DNA of 50,567 nucleotides from Sphingomonas sp. Ant H11 (GTDB taxonomy: Bacteria; Pseudomonadota; Alphaproteobacteria; Sphingomonadales; Sphingomonadaceae). A program made the position numbers and the translations under genes. Below are positions 9,521-17,688 of the stretch, in pieces; within the stretch, counting starts at the first letter, position 1; each line of letters starts with the position of its first letter. The notes under the pieces are model-generated. The model saw only the letters and a list, made by a program, of their open reading frames with translations. It was not told the origin of the DNA and searched no databases. The stretch covers positions 1-50,567 of the forward strand of contig NZ_JSBN01000071.1 of NCBI RefSeq assembly GCF_000797515.1, in the 5' to 3' direction.

Positions 9521-9937
9521 TCAGAGCGAAGCGGTTGTTGGCTGGCCCCGCTGCGGCGGATGCTTTGCGACTGGGCAAGCTCCAGCCGTGTTGGGCGGAA
9601 TGGCGAGCACGGCGAGCCCGACGTTGATTGCCCGTTGGACGAGATCGGCGGTGTGGCGCCCCCCTGGGAAAGCCACGACAAAGTCGGGTCGGCTGTCTGT
9701 CAGCATGAAATCGCTGCGCAGCCCTTCGGCCTTCTTGCCGTAAAACTCCCAATTTGGCGGGTAACGCACCACAGCGATCCCATGGCGACGCGCCCACGCC
9801 TCAGCGATGATGCCGACGCCTGCAATGCTGCCGTGGACCACAACGCTGATTGGCTTTCGCCAATGCAGTGCAGTTAGTTCGTGATGCACCATCTCGGCGT
9901 CCTCGAAGTGACGTCCTCCACAGACTAGGAGGCGCAT
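9521..9937 (-). CDS. DUF2493 / SLOG-fold protein
   Basis: A 138-residue nucleotide-binding Rossmann-like protein of the DUF2493 (YspA, cpYpsA-related SLOG) group. Visible motifs are MRLLVCGGRHFED at the start, a central VVVHGSIAGVGIIAEAWA and a late VVAFPGGRHTADLVQRA, the GGRxF / HG / FPGG pattern of the family. I chose the ATG at 9937 because AAGGA lies 8 bases upstream. It overlaps the end of the HisE-like gene by 13 bases, suggesting co-translation. SLOG proteins are proposed to sense or process nucleotide-derived signals, so pairing with a nucleotide pyrophosphohydrolase is notable. Confidence 0.88.
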   Translation of the reverse strand: MRLLVCGGRHFEDAEMVHHELTALHWRKPISVVVHGSIAGVGIIAEAWARRHGIAVVRYPPNWEFYGKKAEGLRSDFMLTDSRPDFVVAFPGGRHTADLVQRAINVGLAVLAIPPNTAGACPVAKHPPQRGQPTTASL

Positions 9938-10443
9938 GGCCGTGTCCTTTCGGGCTGCTCTTCGGGACACGGTGCTGGTGCGCGCGAGTTGGCGGTGATG
10001 CAGGGCGCAGGTACGCGATTTCCTTCCGAGCTGTCGTTGACCGGGGCGGGATCAGTCGTTCCCCGACGCGGCTTAGGAAGCTTTTCGGCAATGCCCATGC
10101 TTTCCACGCGGCGCCGCATCTCGGCCCAGACTTCGCTGGGTTCAATATTGAGTGCGTGCCACAGAACGACCAAGTGATAGAGAAGATCGGCACTTTCGCT
10201 GACCGTCTTTTGGGTCCGCTTCCTCACCGCCTCGAGAGCGACCTCGGCAGCCTCCTCGACAACCTTCTGCGAGATCTTCCGCAATCCGGCATTCATCAGC
10301 TCTGCCGTGCGAGCATGCTCCGTCAATGTCACATCATTCAGCGCGTTGTAGAGCTGCTCTAAATCGTTGGCGAAGATAGTATTCGCGCAAGTCGTATTAG
10401 TGCCTGCGGGGCGCGCAGGCAGCAAAGCCACCACTGCATTCAT
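9925..10443 (-). CDS. HisE-like phosphoribosyl-ATP pyrophosphohydrolase (MazG-superfamily fold)
   Basis: A 172-residue protein. The first two thirds match the HisE/all-alpha NTP pyrophosphatase family: LEQLYNALNDV, KISQKVVEEAAEVALEAV (the ExxE metal-binding helix) and SESADLLYHLVVLW (the ExxD helix). The remaining ~60 residues form a Pro-rich tail not needed in HisE. HisE hydrolyses phosphoribosyl-ATP in histidine synthesis, but no other his gene is present. Here it overlaps a SLOG gene and sits on a mobile element. House-cleaning of altered nucleotides or a role in nucleotide signalling is an alternative to histidine synthesis. The start at 10443 follows AAGGGATT. Confidence 0.85.
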   Translation of the reverse strand: MNAVVALLPARPAGTNTTCANTIFANDLEQLYNALNDVTLTEHARTAELMNAGLRKISQKVVEEAAEVALEAVRKRTQKTVSESADLLYHLVVLWHALNIEPSEVWAEMRRRVESMGIAEKLPKPRRGTTDPAPVNDSSEGNRVPAPCITANSRAPAPCPEEQPERTRPCAS

Positions 10444-10520
10444 TAGTTAATCCCTTCGTTTGAACTTTGCTGCCAACAGCAGCGCTACGCTGCGCACGGC
10501 ATTGCCGTGTGTCGCTATGA

Positions 10521-10736
10521 TCAATCGTCAGGATTCTTCAGAGTGGCGGATGTCTCCAATTGCCAGCCCCCAATCAGCCGGCCATCGGATTCCTGATGCC
10601 AATGGGCAAGAAGCTTTGGTCTCGCCAAGTTGCGAGCGCCCAATTTCAAGCCGGGAAACACCCCGGCGAATTGAATATCATCATGGGCGACCACCGGTGG
10701 CGCCCGACGTGTGTCGATGTTGAGATGAGCGGCCAT
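10521..10736 (-). CDS. Small conserved-looking protein of unknown function
   Basis: A 71-residue product from the ATG at 10736, with GGAGGT 4 bases upstream; a GTG two codons earlier is less likely. The C-terminal half, RPKLLAHWHQESDGRLIGGW, resembles small alphaproteobacterial proteins of the form 'PKLxAxWxxxxxGRLxxxW'; I know no function for these. It is on the minus strand just upstream of the HisE-like gene and probably in the same transcript. Confidence 0.5.
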   Translation of the reverse strand: MAAHLNIDTRRAPPVVAHDDIQFAGVFPGLKLGARNLARPKLLAHWHQESDGRLIGGWQLETSATLKNPDD

Positions 10737-11076
10737 GGCCACCTCCGTCTGTTCAAGCAGTTGCTCGAACCCGGGTGGCCTGGACGGACGGTGCTCAGCG
10801 TCGAAGTGCTGGCGCAGTTACGTCGGCAGAACCGACCCGAGCGATGATGCAACCCAGCGGAGCGTCGATAGCAGGTGACTGACGCCTACTATCTCCCTCC
10901 GAGGGGTCGTTGCTAGATCGCGGGTTCATATGATCCTCTGCTGTGCCAATCCGGATCCAATTCACGACGAACTGGACCACGACGCGAACAACCCTGCCGG
11001 TCTTCACTTCGCGCGACATTCATATATACTCTGGGGGGTATATTACAACTATACCCGGGTATAGCGGAGGGACGCG
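10737..11076. other. Intergenic region between divergent transcription units
   Basis: About 340 bases separate the minus-strand SLOG/HisE unit from the plus-strand repressor operon. It has one weak minus-strand open frame (10795-11019) without a ribosome site. The distinctive part is the AT-rich, operator-like block at 11021-11063, next to the repressor start. Confidence 0.5.
11021..11063 (+). promoter_or_regulatory. Probable promoter/operator of the FrmR/RcnR-type repressor
   Basis: An AT-rich block with a G6 tract (11032-11037) flanked by TATACT and TATATTA, followed by a perfect 16-base palindrome CTATACCCGGGTATAG (11048-11063). It ends 13 bases before the repressor ATG. G- or C-tract sites with flanking TATA-like arms are the recognised operator type of RcnR, DmeR and FrmR repressors, so autoregulation is likely. 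Two adjacent sites suggest cooperative or double occupancy. Confidence 0.7.
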
Positions 11077-11355
11077 ATGGCGCATGCGGTGGCTGAGAAG
11101 CAGAAGCTGCTGAATAGGGTCCGACGCCTTCGAGGTCAGGTCGATGCGATTGAACGGGCCCTCATCGCGGATGAGAGTTGCGGCGACGTGATGCGGATAG
11201 TCACGGCCACGCGCGGTGCGATCAACGGAATCATGGCCGAAGTCGTCAATGGGCACATTCAAGCGCATATGGTCGATGCGAACCGCACGCCCACAGAAGC
11301 TGAACGTAATGCCGCGCTCGAATTAGTCGACGTTTTGCACACCTACATCAAGTGA
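11077..11355 (+). CDS. FrmR/RcnR-family metal- or formaldehyde-sensing repressor
   Basis: A 92-residue all-helical repressor of the CsoR/RcnR/FrmR superfamily. Key residues line up with the E. coli proteins: His3 (MAH), Cys35 (ESCGDVM), His60 and His64 (GHIQAHM), plus the helix-1 RVRRLRGQ and the block RGAINGIMAEVVNGHI. FrmR uses Pro2/Cys35 for formaldehyde, whereas RcnR uses His3/Cys35/His60/His64 for Ni/Co. His3 without Pro2, and both later His residues, favour metal sensing, though this is inference. The ribosome site GGAGGG lies 5 bases before the ATG. The gene overlaps the downstream kinase gene (GTGA), so it is the first gene of a three-gene operon. Confidence 0.9.
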   Translation: MAHAVAEKQKLLNRVRRLRGQVDAIERALIADESCGDVMRIVTATRGAINGIMAEVVNGHIQAHMVDANRTPTEAERNAALELVDVLHTYIK

Positions 11356-12539
11356 ACTGCGATGGCTCCACAAAAACACCAGTCAATCAGCCTGCCCACG
11401 TCGATCCTATAGATCACGAGGCAAACTTGACGCATCGATACCCGCTCGGCACCCGTTCAAGGGAACTACTGACGTTCATCGATGGGCTATGGCGCCTCGT
11501 TAGGTCTGGAACGCTTCCCTTGCTGATCGGCATCCTCACTATCGGCATCTTCATCATCGACACCATAACCCCTTACGAGATATCCGCTGCGACGTTTTAT
11601 GTGATTGTCGTTCTATTGTCGGCTCGCTTCAGCCACACGCGGGGCATGGGCACGGTCTCTGGAATATGCATCGCGTTGACGATCGCGAGCTACATCCTGA
11701 CGCCGAGTGGAAGCTTCGGAACCGGAGTCGTCAACACCTCGATCAGCCTGCTGGCGATCGCGGCAACGACCTATCTCGCTGTCAAGATGGAGACCGCTCG
11801 TGTGGCGGCCGAACAGGCGCAGACCCGCCTTGCGCACGTCGCTCGGATCACGACTCTCGGCGAGATCGCTGCCTCAATCGCCCATGAGGTCAATCAGCCG
11901 CTCGCCGCAATCGTGACCAACGCCAATGCATGTACACGCTGGATTCACGGAGATCCCGCGAACCTAGAAAAAGCCGCGTCTTCGATAGATAGCATCGTCA
12001 GCGACGCAAACCGAGCAAGTGAAATCATCAAGCGCGTCCAAGCGCTGTCTATGCGTGCAGAACCAAAGAGGTCCTGGATTGAGATCAACGTCGTAATCAG
12101 AGAGGTGCTGGGGCTTTTGCAAAGCCGTTTCCGAGAAAGCCGAGTTTCCGTTTATACGAACCTGTCGAGTGATCTGCCCATGATCTTCGGTGATCGTATT
12201 CAACTTCAACAGGTTGCACTCAACCTTCTCGTGAACGCGATAGATGCGATGGGTACGCTGCAGAGCAGTGTTCGTGAGATTCGAATAAACTCCGCTAAAT
12301 CAAGCGCGTCCGGCGTGATGATCACGATAGAAGACACGGGAGGCGGTATCGATCCTGGCTTCGTAAGGCATCTTTTCGATGCCTTTCACTCCACCAAGAG
12401 CGATGGCATGGGAATTGGACTTTCAATATGCCGATCAATTATTGAATCTCACGGCGGTAATATTTGGGCTGAGCCGACCAATCCGCGCGGCGCTACCTTT
12501 TGTTTTACTCTGCCTGGCGACAGGGAGAAAATACTATGA
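11352..12539 (+). CDS. Membrane sensor histidine kinase
   Basis: A 395-residue two-component kinase starting with GTG overlapping the repressor stop. Three to four transmembrane helices (about residues 55-72, 78-92, 101-117 and 127-143) are followed by a short coiled coil. The HisKA domain has phospho-acceptor His178 in SIAHEVNQPLAAI, and the ATPase domain has LLVNAIDAM (N box), EDTGGGIDPG (G1) and SDGMGIGLSICRSI (G2). The H-box type HEVNQPLAAI is that of FixL/TodS-like kinases, but no PAS domain is visible, so sensing is probably through the membrane domain. The stop overlaps the regulator start (ATGA). Confidence 0.92.
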   Translation: MNCDGSTKTPVNQPAHVDPIDHEANLTHRYPLGTRSRELLTFIDGLWRLVRSGTLPLLIGILTIGIFIIDTITPYEISAATFYVIVVLLSARFSHTRGMGTVSGICIALTIASYILTPSGSFGTGVVNTSISLLAIAATTYLAVKMETARVAAEQAQTRLAHVARITTLGEIAASIAHEVNQPLAAIVTNANACTRWIHGDPANLEKAASSIDSIVSDANRASEIIKRVQALSMRAEPKRSWIEINVVIREVLGLLQSRFRESRVSVYTNLSSDLPMIFGDRIQLQQVALNLLVNAIDAMGTLQSSVREIRINSAKSSASGVMITIEDTGGGIDPGFVRHLFDAFHSTKSDGMGIGLSICRSIIESHGGNIWAEPTNPRGATFCFTLPGDREKIL

Positions 12540-13175
12540 GACAGTCGAAACAGCCCGTCGTTGTGGGCGGCACGGTAGCCGTCGTCGACGATGATCTTTC
12601 CGTGCGTGAAGCGCTCAGAAATCTCCTGAGTTCTGTCGGACTTGATATTCACACCTTTGCGTCTACGCACGAGTTTTTGGCGTGGTCGATTCCTGATACG
12701 CCGATTTGCTTGGTATTGGACGTTAGAATGCCGGGTCAGAACGGCTTGGATTTCCAACAAGAGCTTTTCAGAACGCGTGTGGAGATCCCGGTCGTGTTCA
12801 TTACGGCGCACGGGGATATCCCGATGTCGGTCCGGGCTATGAAGTTTGGCGCGATCGAATTTCTGACCAAGCCGTTTAGGGACCAAGACCTACTTGATGC
12901 GATCTATCTCGGTCTCCAGACTTCGCAAATCCGACGAAACGAGAAGACAATGACAGCTGATCTTCGCGCGCGGTACGATTCGCTTTCTGTTCGCGAGCGC
13001 CAAGTTATGGACATGATACTTGATGGAAAACTCACAAAGCAAAATTGCTGCGAAGTTTGCACTCAGCGAAATCACGGTGAAGGTGTGTCGGGCGCAGATC
13101 ATGCGGAAGATGGAGGCGGCATCCTTGCTTGAACTCGGGCGGATGTCCGAGAGATTGGAAAGAATAAGGGATTGA
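12536..13175 (+). pseudogene. FixJ-type response regulator, frameshifted in the DNA-binding domain
   Basis: Partner of the upstream kinase. The receiver domain is intact: Asp18-20 acidic pocket, phospho-acceptor Asp62 (LVLDVRMPG), Thr90 and Lys112 (TKPF). The LuxR-type DNA-binding domain begins LSVRERQVMDMILDG and then shifts frame in the AAAA at 13041-13044. Removing one A restores KQIAAKFALSEITVKVCRAQ and IMRKMEAASLLELGRM to a stop at 13175, a 212-residue FixJ/TtrR-like regulator. Without correction the protein ends at 13132 with a scrambled recognition helix. The start at 12536 overlaps the kinase stop. Confidence 0.88.
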
Positions 13176-13256
13176 GAGGCAGTCGATTATTGCTGACTTC
13201 AATGCGGCCTTGGAGAGCAGCTTGGGCTCACGCAGGAGCGTGCGCGATCTGACGAG

Positions 13257-13685
13257 CTATTCTGCCTCGCCATCAACGTCCTCAGAAATCTCCTGATGAA
13301 GCTTCGGGCCCTTCGCGAGACGGCGGCCGAGAGCTGTGACAAACTGATCATAGCGTTCGCCAGCTTTGGCGCGCGCGGCCTGCGCAGCAGGTTCTGGCAA
13401 ACTCGGTGTGGTGGTCACCCAGAAGCGCACGAAGACTGCGAGCATCTCGACCGATATTCCGATATCGCGCTCCATCCGCGACATGCGTCGGTCGAGCTGG
13501 TCGAGGCGTTTCGTGATGACGGCCTCCTGGCGTTCGGCGGCATCGGGTGAGAGGAATGACTCGATCGCCGCCTCCGCGACCAACGATCGCGAATGGTCGC
13601 GGCGCGCGGCGTGATCTGCGAGCCGGTTCATGACAGAGGGGTCGAGATAGACGGAGAGGCGTTGCTTGCGGGGTGGTTTCGTCAC
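13257..13685 (-). CDS. CopG-family ribbon-helix-helix regulator of the transfer region
   Basis: A small DNA-binding protein encoded right after traG. The N-terminal ribbon-helix-helix motif KQRLSVYLDPSVMNRLADHA is followed by a helical region (RLDQLDRRMSRMERDIGI) and FVRFWVTTTPSLPEPA. The GTG at 13685 gives a start (VTKPPRKQRLSVYL) that fits the family and lies 8 bases beyond the traG stop. An ATG at 13712 would add nine residues and overlap traG. It probably acts at the relaxosome or as an autoregulator of traG and neighbours; this is inferred from position. Confidence 0.85.
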   Translation of the reverse strand: MTKPPRKQRLSVYLDPSVMNRLADHAARRDHSRSLVAEAAIESFLSPDAAERQEAVITKRLDQLDRRMSRMERDIGISVEMLAVFVRFWVTTTPSLPEPAAQAARAKAGERYDQFVTALGRRLAKGPKLHQEISEDVDGEAE

Positions 13686-13692
13686 GGGCGTC

Positions 13693-15680
13693 TCACAGCT
13701 CCATGCCGTCACCGGGGTCGAGCGAGACCTGGCGCGCGACGCCCTGCATGAGCCGGTTCATACGGCTGGTGCGCACGGCATCGTCGTCAGACTCGTCCCG
13801 ATCGGTATCGATCTCGAACGGGTTGTCGATTGGCACTTTCTTCTCGACGGGGTTCACCCGATTGAGTTCCGGTTGCTGGCGGCGTTCCGACTCGGTTGGA
13901 TCTTCATCGGCGGGCTGCGCTAGCAAGGTGGCCTCGGCAATCTGTGGTCGGGCTGGCAACTGGTGCGTGGTCCAATCGTCGGGCTGTCCTTGCTGCGACG
14001 TTGTGAGCGCGGGCGGCGGCAGCAGGCGTTCCTTGAACCGAGCATCCTCGTAATAGCGCGCCTTCTTCGCACGAATCGGCGGCGTGCCCGCCGCCATGAC
14101 GATCTCGTCGGTGGGAGGGAGCTGCATGATTTCGCCAGGTGTGAGCAGTGGCCGAGCTGTTTCCGAGCGCGAAACCATCAGATGGCCAAGCCAGGGGGAC
14201 AGCCGGTGGCCGGCATAGTTCTTCATGGCCTTCATCTCGGTGGCGGTGCCGAGGGCGTCCGAAACGCGCTTGGCGGTACGCTCGTCGTTGGTCGCGAAGC
14301 TGACGCGCACATGGCAATTGTCGAGGATCGAATTGTTCGCCCCGTAGGCCTTTTCGATCTGGTTTAGGGATTGCGCGATCAGGAAGCTCTTCAGACCGTA
14401 GCCGGCCATGAAGGCCAGTGCTGACTCAAAGAAGTCGAGCCTCCCCAGCGCCGGAAACTCGTCCAACATCAGCAGGAGACGATGGCGTTCGCCCTTTGCT
14501 TGCAGATCCTCGGTCAGGCGTCGGCCGATTTGATTGAGGATCAGTCGGATAAGCGGTTTGGTGCGGTTGATGTCGGATGGTGGCACGACGAGATAGAGTG
14601 TTGCCGGGTATTTTCCGCCCACGATATCGGAGATCCGCCAGTCACAGCGCCGCGTCACTTCGGCGACGACGGGATCGCGATAGAGTCCCAGGAACGACAT
14701 GGCGGTAGAGAGCACGCCTGAGCGTTCGTTGTCGGATTTGTTGAGGAGCTCGCGTGCGGCGCTGGCGATCACGGGATGCGGTCCGGCGTCGCGAGATGCG
14801 CCGTCTTCATCATCGCATCGAGGGTGGATTCAATTGGTCGCTTCGGATCAGAGAGGAACGCCGCGACGCCGGCCAGAGTCTTGTCCTTTTCCGCATAGAG
14901 GACGTGGAGGATCGCGCCGACTAGCAGCGCATGGCTCGTCTTTTCCCAATGGTTCCGCTTGTCCAACGACCCTTCTGGGTCGACCAGGATGTCGGCGATG
15001 TTCTGGACGTCGCGAACCTCCCATTCGCCGCGGCGCACCTCGAGCAGAGGATTGTAGGCAGCGGATTTTGTGTTGGTCGGGTCAAAGAGCAGCACGCGGC
15101 CGTGCCTGGCGCGGAAGCCGGCGGTGAGCTGCCAGTTCTCGCCCTTGATGTCGTGAACAATCGCCGAGCCCGGCCAGGTCAACAGCGAGGGCACAACGAG
15201 GCCAACACCCTTGCCGCTTCGGGTGGGCGCGAAGCACAGAACATGTTCAGGCCCATCATGGCGCAGATAAGCGTGCTCGTAGCGTCCCAGCACGACACCA
15301 TCGGGACCGAGAAGGCCGGCCGTCTCCACCTCCTTCTTCTCGGCCCAACGCGCCGAGCCATAGGTCTCGACCTTCTTGGCCTCGCGTGCACGCCAGACCG
15401 ACATGCCGATGGCGACGGCGATCGAGATGAAGCCACCGGACGCCGCGATGAAAGCGCCTTCGACGAAGATCGCGGGTGCGTAGGCGTCGAAGCCGTACCA
15501 CCACCAGAAGAAGGAGGGTGGCAGATAGAAAGGAAAGCCGAACAGCGTGAACCACGGCGCGCCCAACTCCGGCTGGAACGCCAATCGCCAAGCCACCCAT
15601 TCCGTTGCGCCCCAAGTGGTGGCGAGGACGATCAGGAAAACGGTGAGGATCTGGCCCCATAGGATCTTCGTGGCGGACAT
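13693..15680 (-). pseudogene. traG: TraG/VirD4 type IV coupling protein, frameshifted
   Basis: Hexameric ATPase that couples the relaxosome to the trb channel. The N-terminal half (start 15680, AAGGA 8 bases upstream) has two or three membrane helices in the first 95 residues, YGSARWAEKKEVE and Walker A (APTRSGKGVGLVVPSLL, about residues 151-167). The frame breaks at about 14780-14787, after MMKTAHL. The second half continues with SGVLSTAMSFLGLYRDPVV, LMLDEFPALGRLDFFE (Walker B) and FLIAQSLNQIEKAYG. Inserting one G (TCGCGAC to TCGGCGAC) gives HLGDAGPHPVIASAA and a normal 662-residue protein. The same local sequence is affected in trbE. Confidence 0.92.
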
Positions 15681-15704
15681 TGGAACGGTCCTTTCGGAGA
15701 GAGG

Positions 15705-17444
15705 TTAGAGGCCGAGCCCTCGTTTGCGGCCAAAGCTCCAGTCGATGCCGCCATCATCGCGGGCGACGCCGGAAACATGCTTGCCGAGGTGCTTTTCCAG
15801 AGAGGGTGACCAGGGCACGAGTTGGAAGCCGAGGCCGTCGTCCAGCATGGCAAAGCGGCCGGAGGCGAGTGCCAAACGCTGGCGGTAGGTGCCGGCAACA
15901 TACTCGCCGCTTCCCGCGCGATTGAACGGCTGGCCTGTTTCGGCGGAGAGTTTTTCGCCGGCCGCTTCCAGCTCGCGACGGCGCAGCGTGTCGATCAGCC
16001 CGCGATTGAAGGTGACACGCTGGCCGTGTCGCTCGCCGAAGCCCTGTCCGACCAGATGATCCGCGCGTCGATCCAGCGCCTGCCGTACCTCGGCGCCGAA
16101 GCCGGCCTCGGACAGGGCGGCAGGTTCGCGCGCGATGTTCTGCCGATCGAGCCAAGTCGCGCCGGTTGCCGTGACCTGACGATCGATATCGAGATCGGAG
16201 CGGACGGCGATTGCGACCCGGCGCTGTCCCTGTGCATCATCGAACGCACGCAACTCGACGATCGAACCCGCCGCGCTGTCACCGGCGGCTTCGAGATCGG
16301 GCAGCTTGATGTGATGGGTGCGGCCGTCGACGCCGTCGACCACGGCGTAGGCGGAGCCCTTCAGCTCGTCATCAAGACCGCGATCGACCAATCGGCCGAT
16401 CACGGGCGCATCGAGGCTTTCGGCCGCGAGCACATAGCCCGCCGAGCCGCGTTCGATGCCGCGATCCGTCAAAGCCCGGTGCATGCGTTTGATGATGTCG
16501 CCGCGCTCGCCGAGTTCACGCAGAGTCGCCTCGGCCTTCGTGTCGATCGCCCATTGACCGGGGCCGACCTGCTCGGCGAGGCCGAGTGTTTCCAGCTTGC
16601 GGAGCCGTCCGACCTTCAGCGCATGAAATTCGTCGAGCCGGACGTTCGGATCGATCGCCGTCTCGATGACGCCCGTGGCATGGCCATCGCGGATAAGCTG
16701 GCGGTCAAGCTGCGTGAAGCGCTCGGCATCGACCTGGCGTTTCAGGCTGCGCTGGATGTCGAGGTCGGTGCGCGGCCCTAATTCCTGCGTGATGAGGTCA
16801 CGCGCGCGGTCGCGCATTCCTTCCTTGATGTAGTCGCGTGAGATGACGAGGTCCTGCCCGTCGTCACGGACCCCGCGCACGATCAGGTGGACATGGGGAT
16901 GCTCGGTGTTCCAGTGGTCGACCGCCACCCAATCGAGGCGGGTGTCGAGATCCTTTTCCATCTGCGTGACGAGATCGCGGGTGAAGGACCGCAGGTCGGC
17001 CATGTCGGGCGCATCGTCGGGCGAGACGATGAACCGGAAATGGTGGCGGTCGTCCTGGCACCGTTCCGCAAAGGCCTTCGGATCGGCGTCGTCGCCCCCG
17101 GGACCGAAGAGATGGGCCTTCTCCCCATCGCGGGTCACGCCTTCGCGGCGCAGATAATTGAGGTGGGTCGCGAGCGGCGCCGAGCGCGATGTCTGGCGCA
17201 CGACGCGCGCCTTGATGACAGCGCCGCGCGTTCGCGCGGTGAGCAGCCGGTTCGCCTGGATGCTCGCACGCTGGCCCCGCCCGAAGCGCGAGCGGTTGCC
17301 GGACACGATCCGGCCGGAGCGTGAGACGCCGGCCCCGGCCTTCTTCGCCGCGGCGAGAGCCTGCGCGATGAAGGGACGAGCCTGCTGCGCACGGGTCGAG
17401 CGGATGCGGCCCGGCCGGATGCGGAAATCACTGTCGCCGGTCAT
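15705..17444 (-). CDS. RlxS-type relaxase (DUF3363, VirD2-like)
   Basis: DNA-nicking and transfer-initiating relaxase of the element. The start is the ATG at 17444 (MTGDSDFRIRPGR), giving 579 residues; an upstream ATG at 17528 would add only low-quality sequence. Motifs include THLNYLRREGV (about residues 93-103), DRHHFRFIVSPDDA and the three-His metal site NTEHPHVHLIVRG (His182, His184, His186), followed by the DUF3363 region with RTDLDIQRSLKRQVDAERFT. It lies 24 bases upstream of traG on the same strand. The inverted repeat about 65 bases upstream of the start may belong to its nick region. Confidence 0.92.
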   Translation of the reverse strand: MTGDSDFRIRPGRIRSTRAQQARPFIAQALAAAKKAGAGVSRSGRIVSGNRSRFGRGQRASIQANRLLTARTRGAVIKARVVRQTSRSAPLATHLNYLRREGVTRDGEKAHLFGPGGDDADPKAFAERCQDDRHHFRFIVSPDDAPDMADLRSFTRDLVTQMEKDLDTRLDWVAVDHWNTEHPHVHLIVRGVRDDGQDLVISRDYIKEGMRDRARDLITQELGPRTDLDIQRSLKRQVDAERFTQLDRQLIRDGHATGVIETAIDPNVRLDEFHALKVGRLRKLETLGLAEQVGPGQWAIDTKAEATLRELGERGDIIKRMHRALTDRGIERGSAGYVLAAESLDAPVIGRLVDRGLDDELKGSAYAVVDGVDGRTHHIKLPDLEAAGDSAAGSIVELRAFDDAQGQRRVAIAVRSDLDIDRQVTATGATWLDRQNIAREPAALSEAGFGAEVRQALDRRADHLVGQGFGERHGQRVTFNRGLIDTLRRRELEAAGEKLSAETGQPFNRAGSGEYVAGTYRQRLALASGRFAMLDDGLGFQLVPWSPSLEKHLGKHVSGVARDDGGIDWSFGRKRGLGL

Positions 17445-17507
17445 GGCTGATGCCTCGCACATCGCGCCAAGCACAGGAAATCGCAGGAAAATCGGCGTAG
17501 TCGTGAG

Positions 17508-17526
17508 GTGCGGGGAAATCCCGCAC
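17508..17526. repeat. Inverted repeat upstream of the relaxase gene, candidate oriT element
   Basis: GTGCGGG-gaaat-CCCGCAC, a perfect 7-base stem with a 5-base loop. It lies in the 244-base gap between the relaxase start (17444) and the end of the transglycosylase gene (17689). A second small palindrome, GCGAAATCGC, follows at 17530-17539. Relaxase nick sites commonly lie beside such repeats, upstream of the relaxase gene. I cannot see a recognised nick consensus, so oriT is a hypothesis. Confidence 0.35.
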
Positions 17527-17688
17527 ATCGCGAAATCGCCTCATAACCTATTGAAAAACCACAACCGACCCAAGCCGCACCTCGCGGCCTTTTATCCTGC
17601 CATCGTCCGGTCGTGTTGCCTGCCTCTACCCTCAACGCACACCATGACGCGCTTGAGCACGCTATCGTGCGATCAGGAACCGGGCTGC

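Noticed and set aside
10795..11019. A 74-codon minus-strand open frame (MSREVKTGRVVRVVVQ)
   Set aside because: Its first part looks coding, but it begins at the edge of the operator region without a ribosome site and its second half looks random.
13030..13060. Programmed frameshifting in the response regulator or in trbE/traG
   Set aside because: The shift sites lack slippery heptamers with downstream structure and the same type of indel appears in unrelated genes, so error or mutation is simpler.
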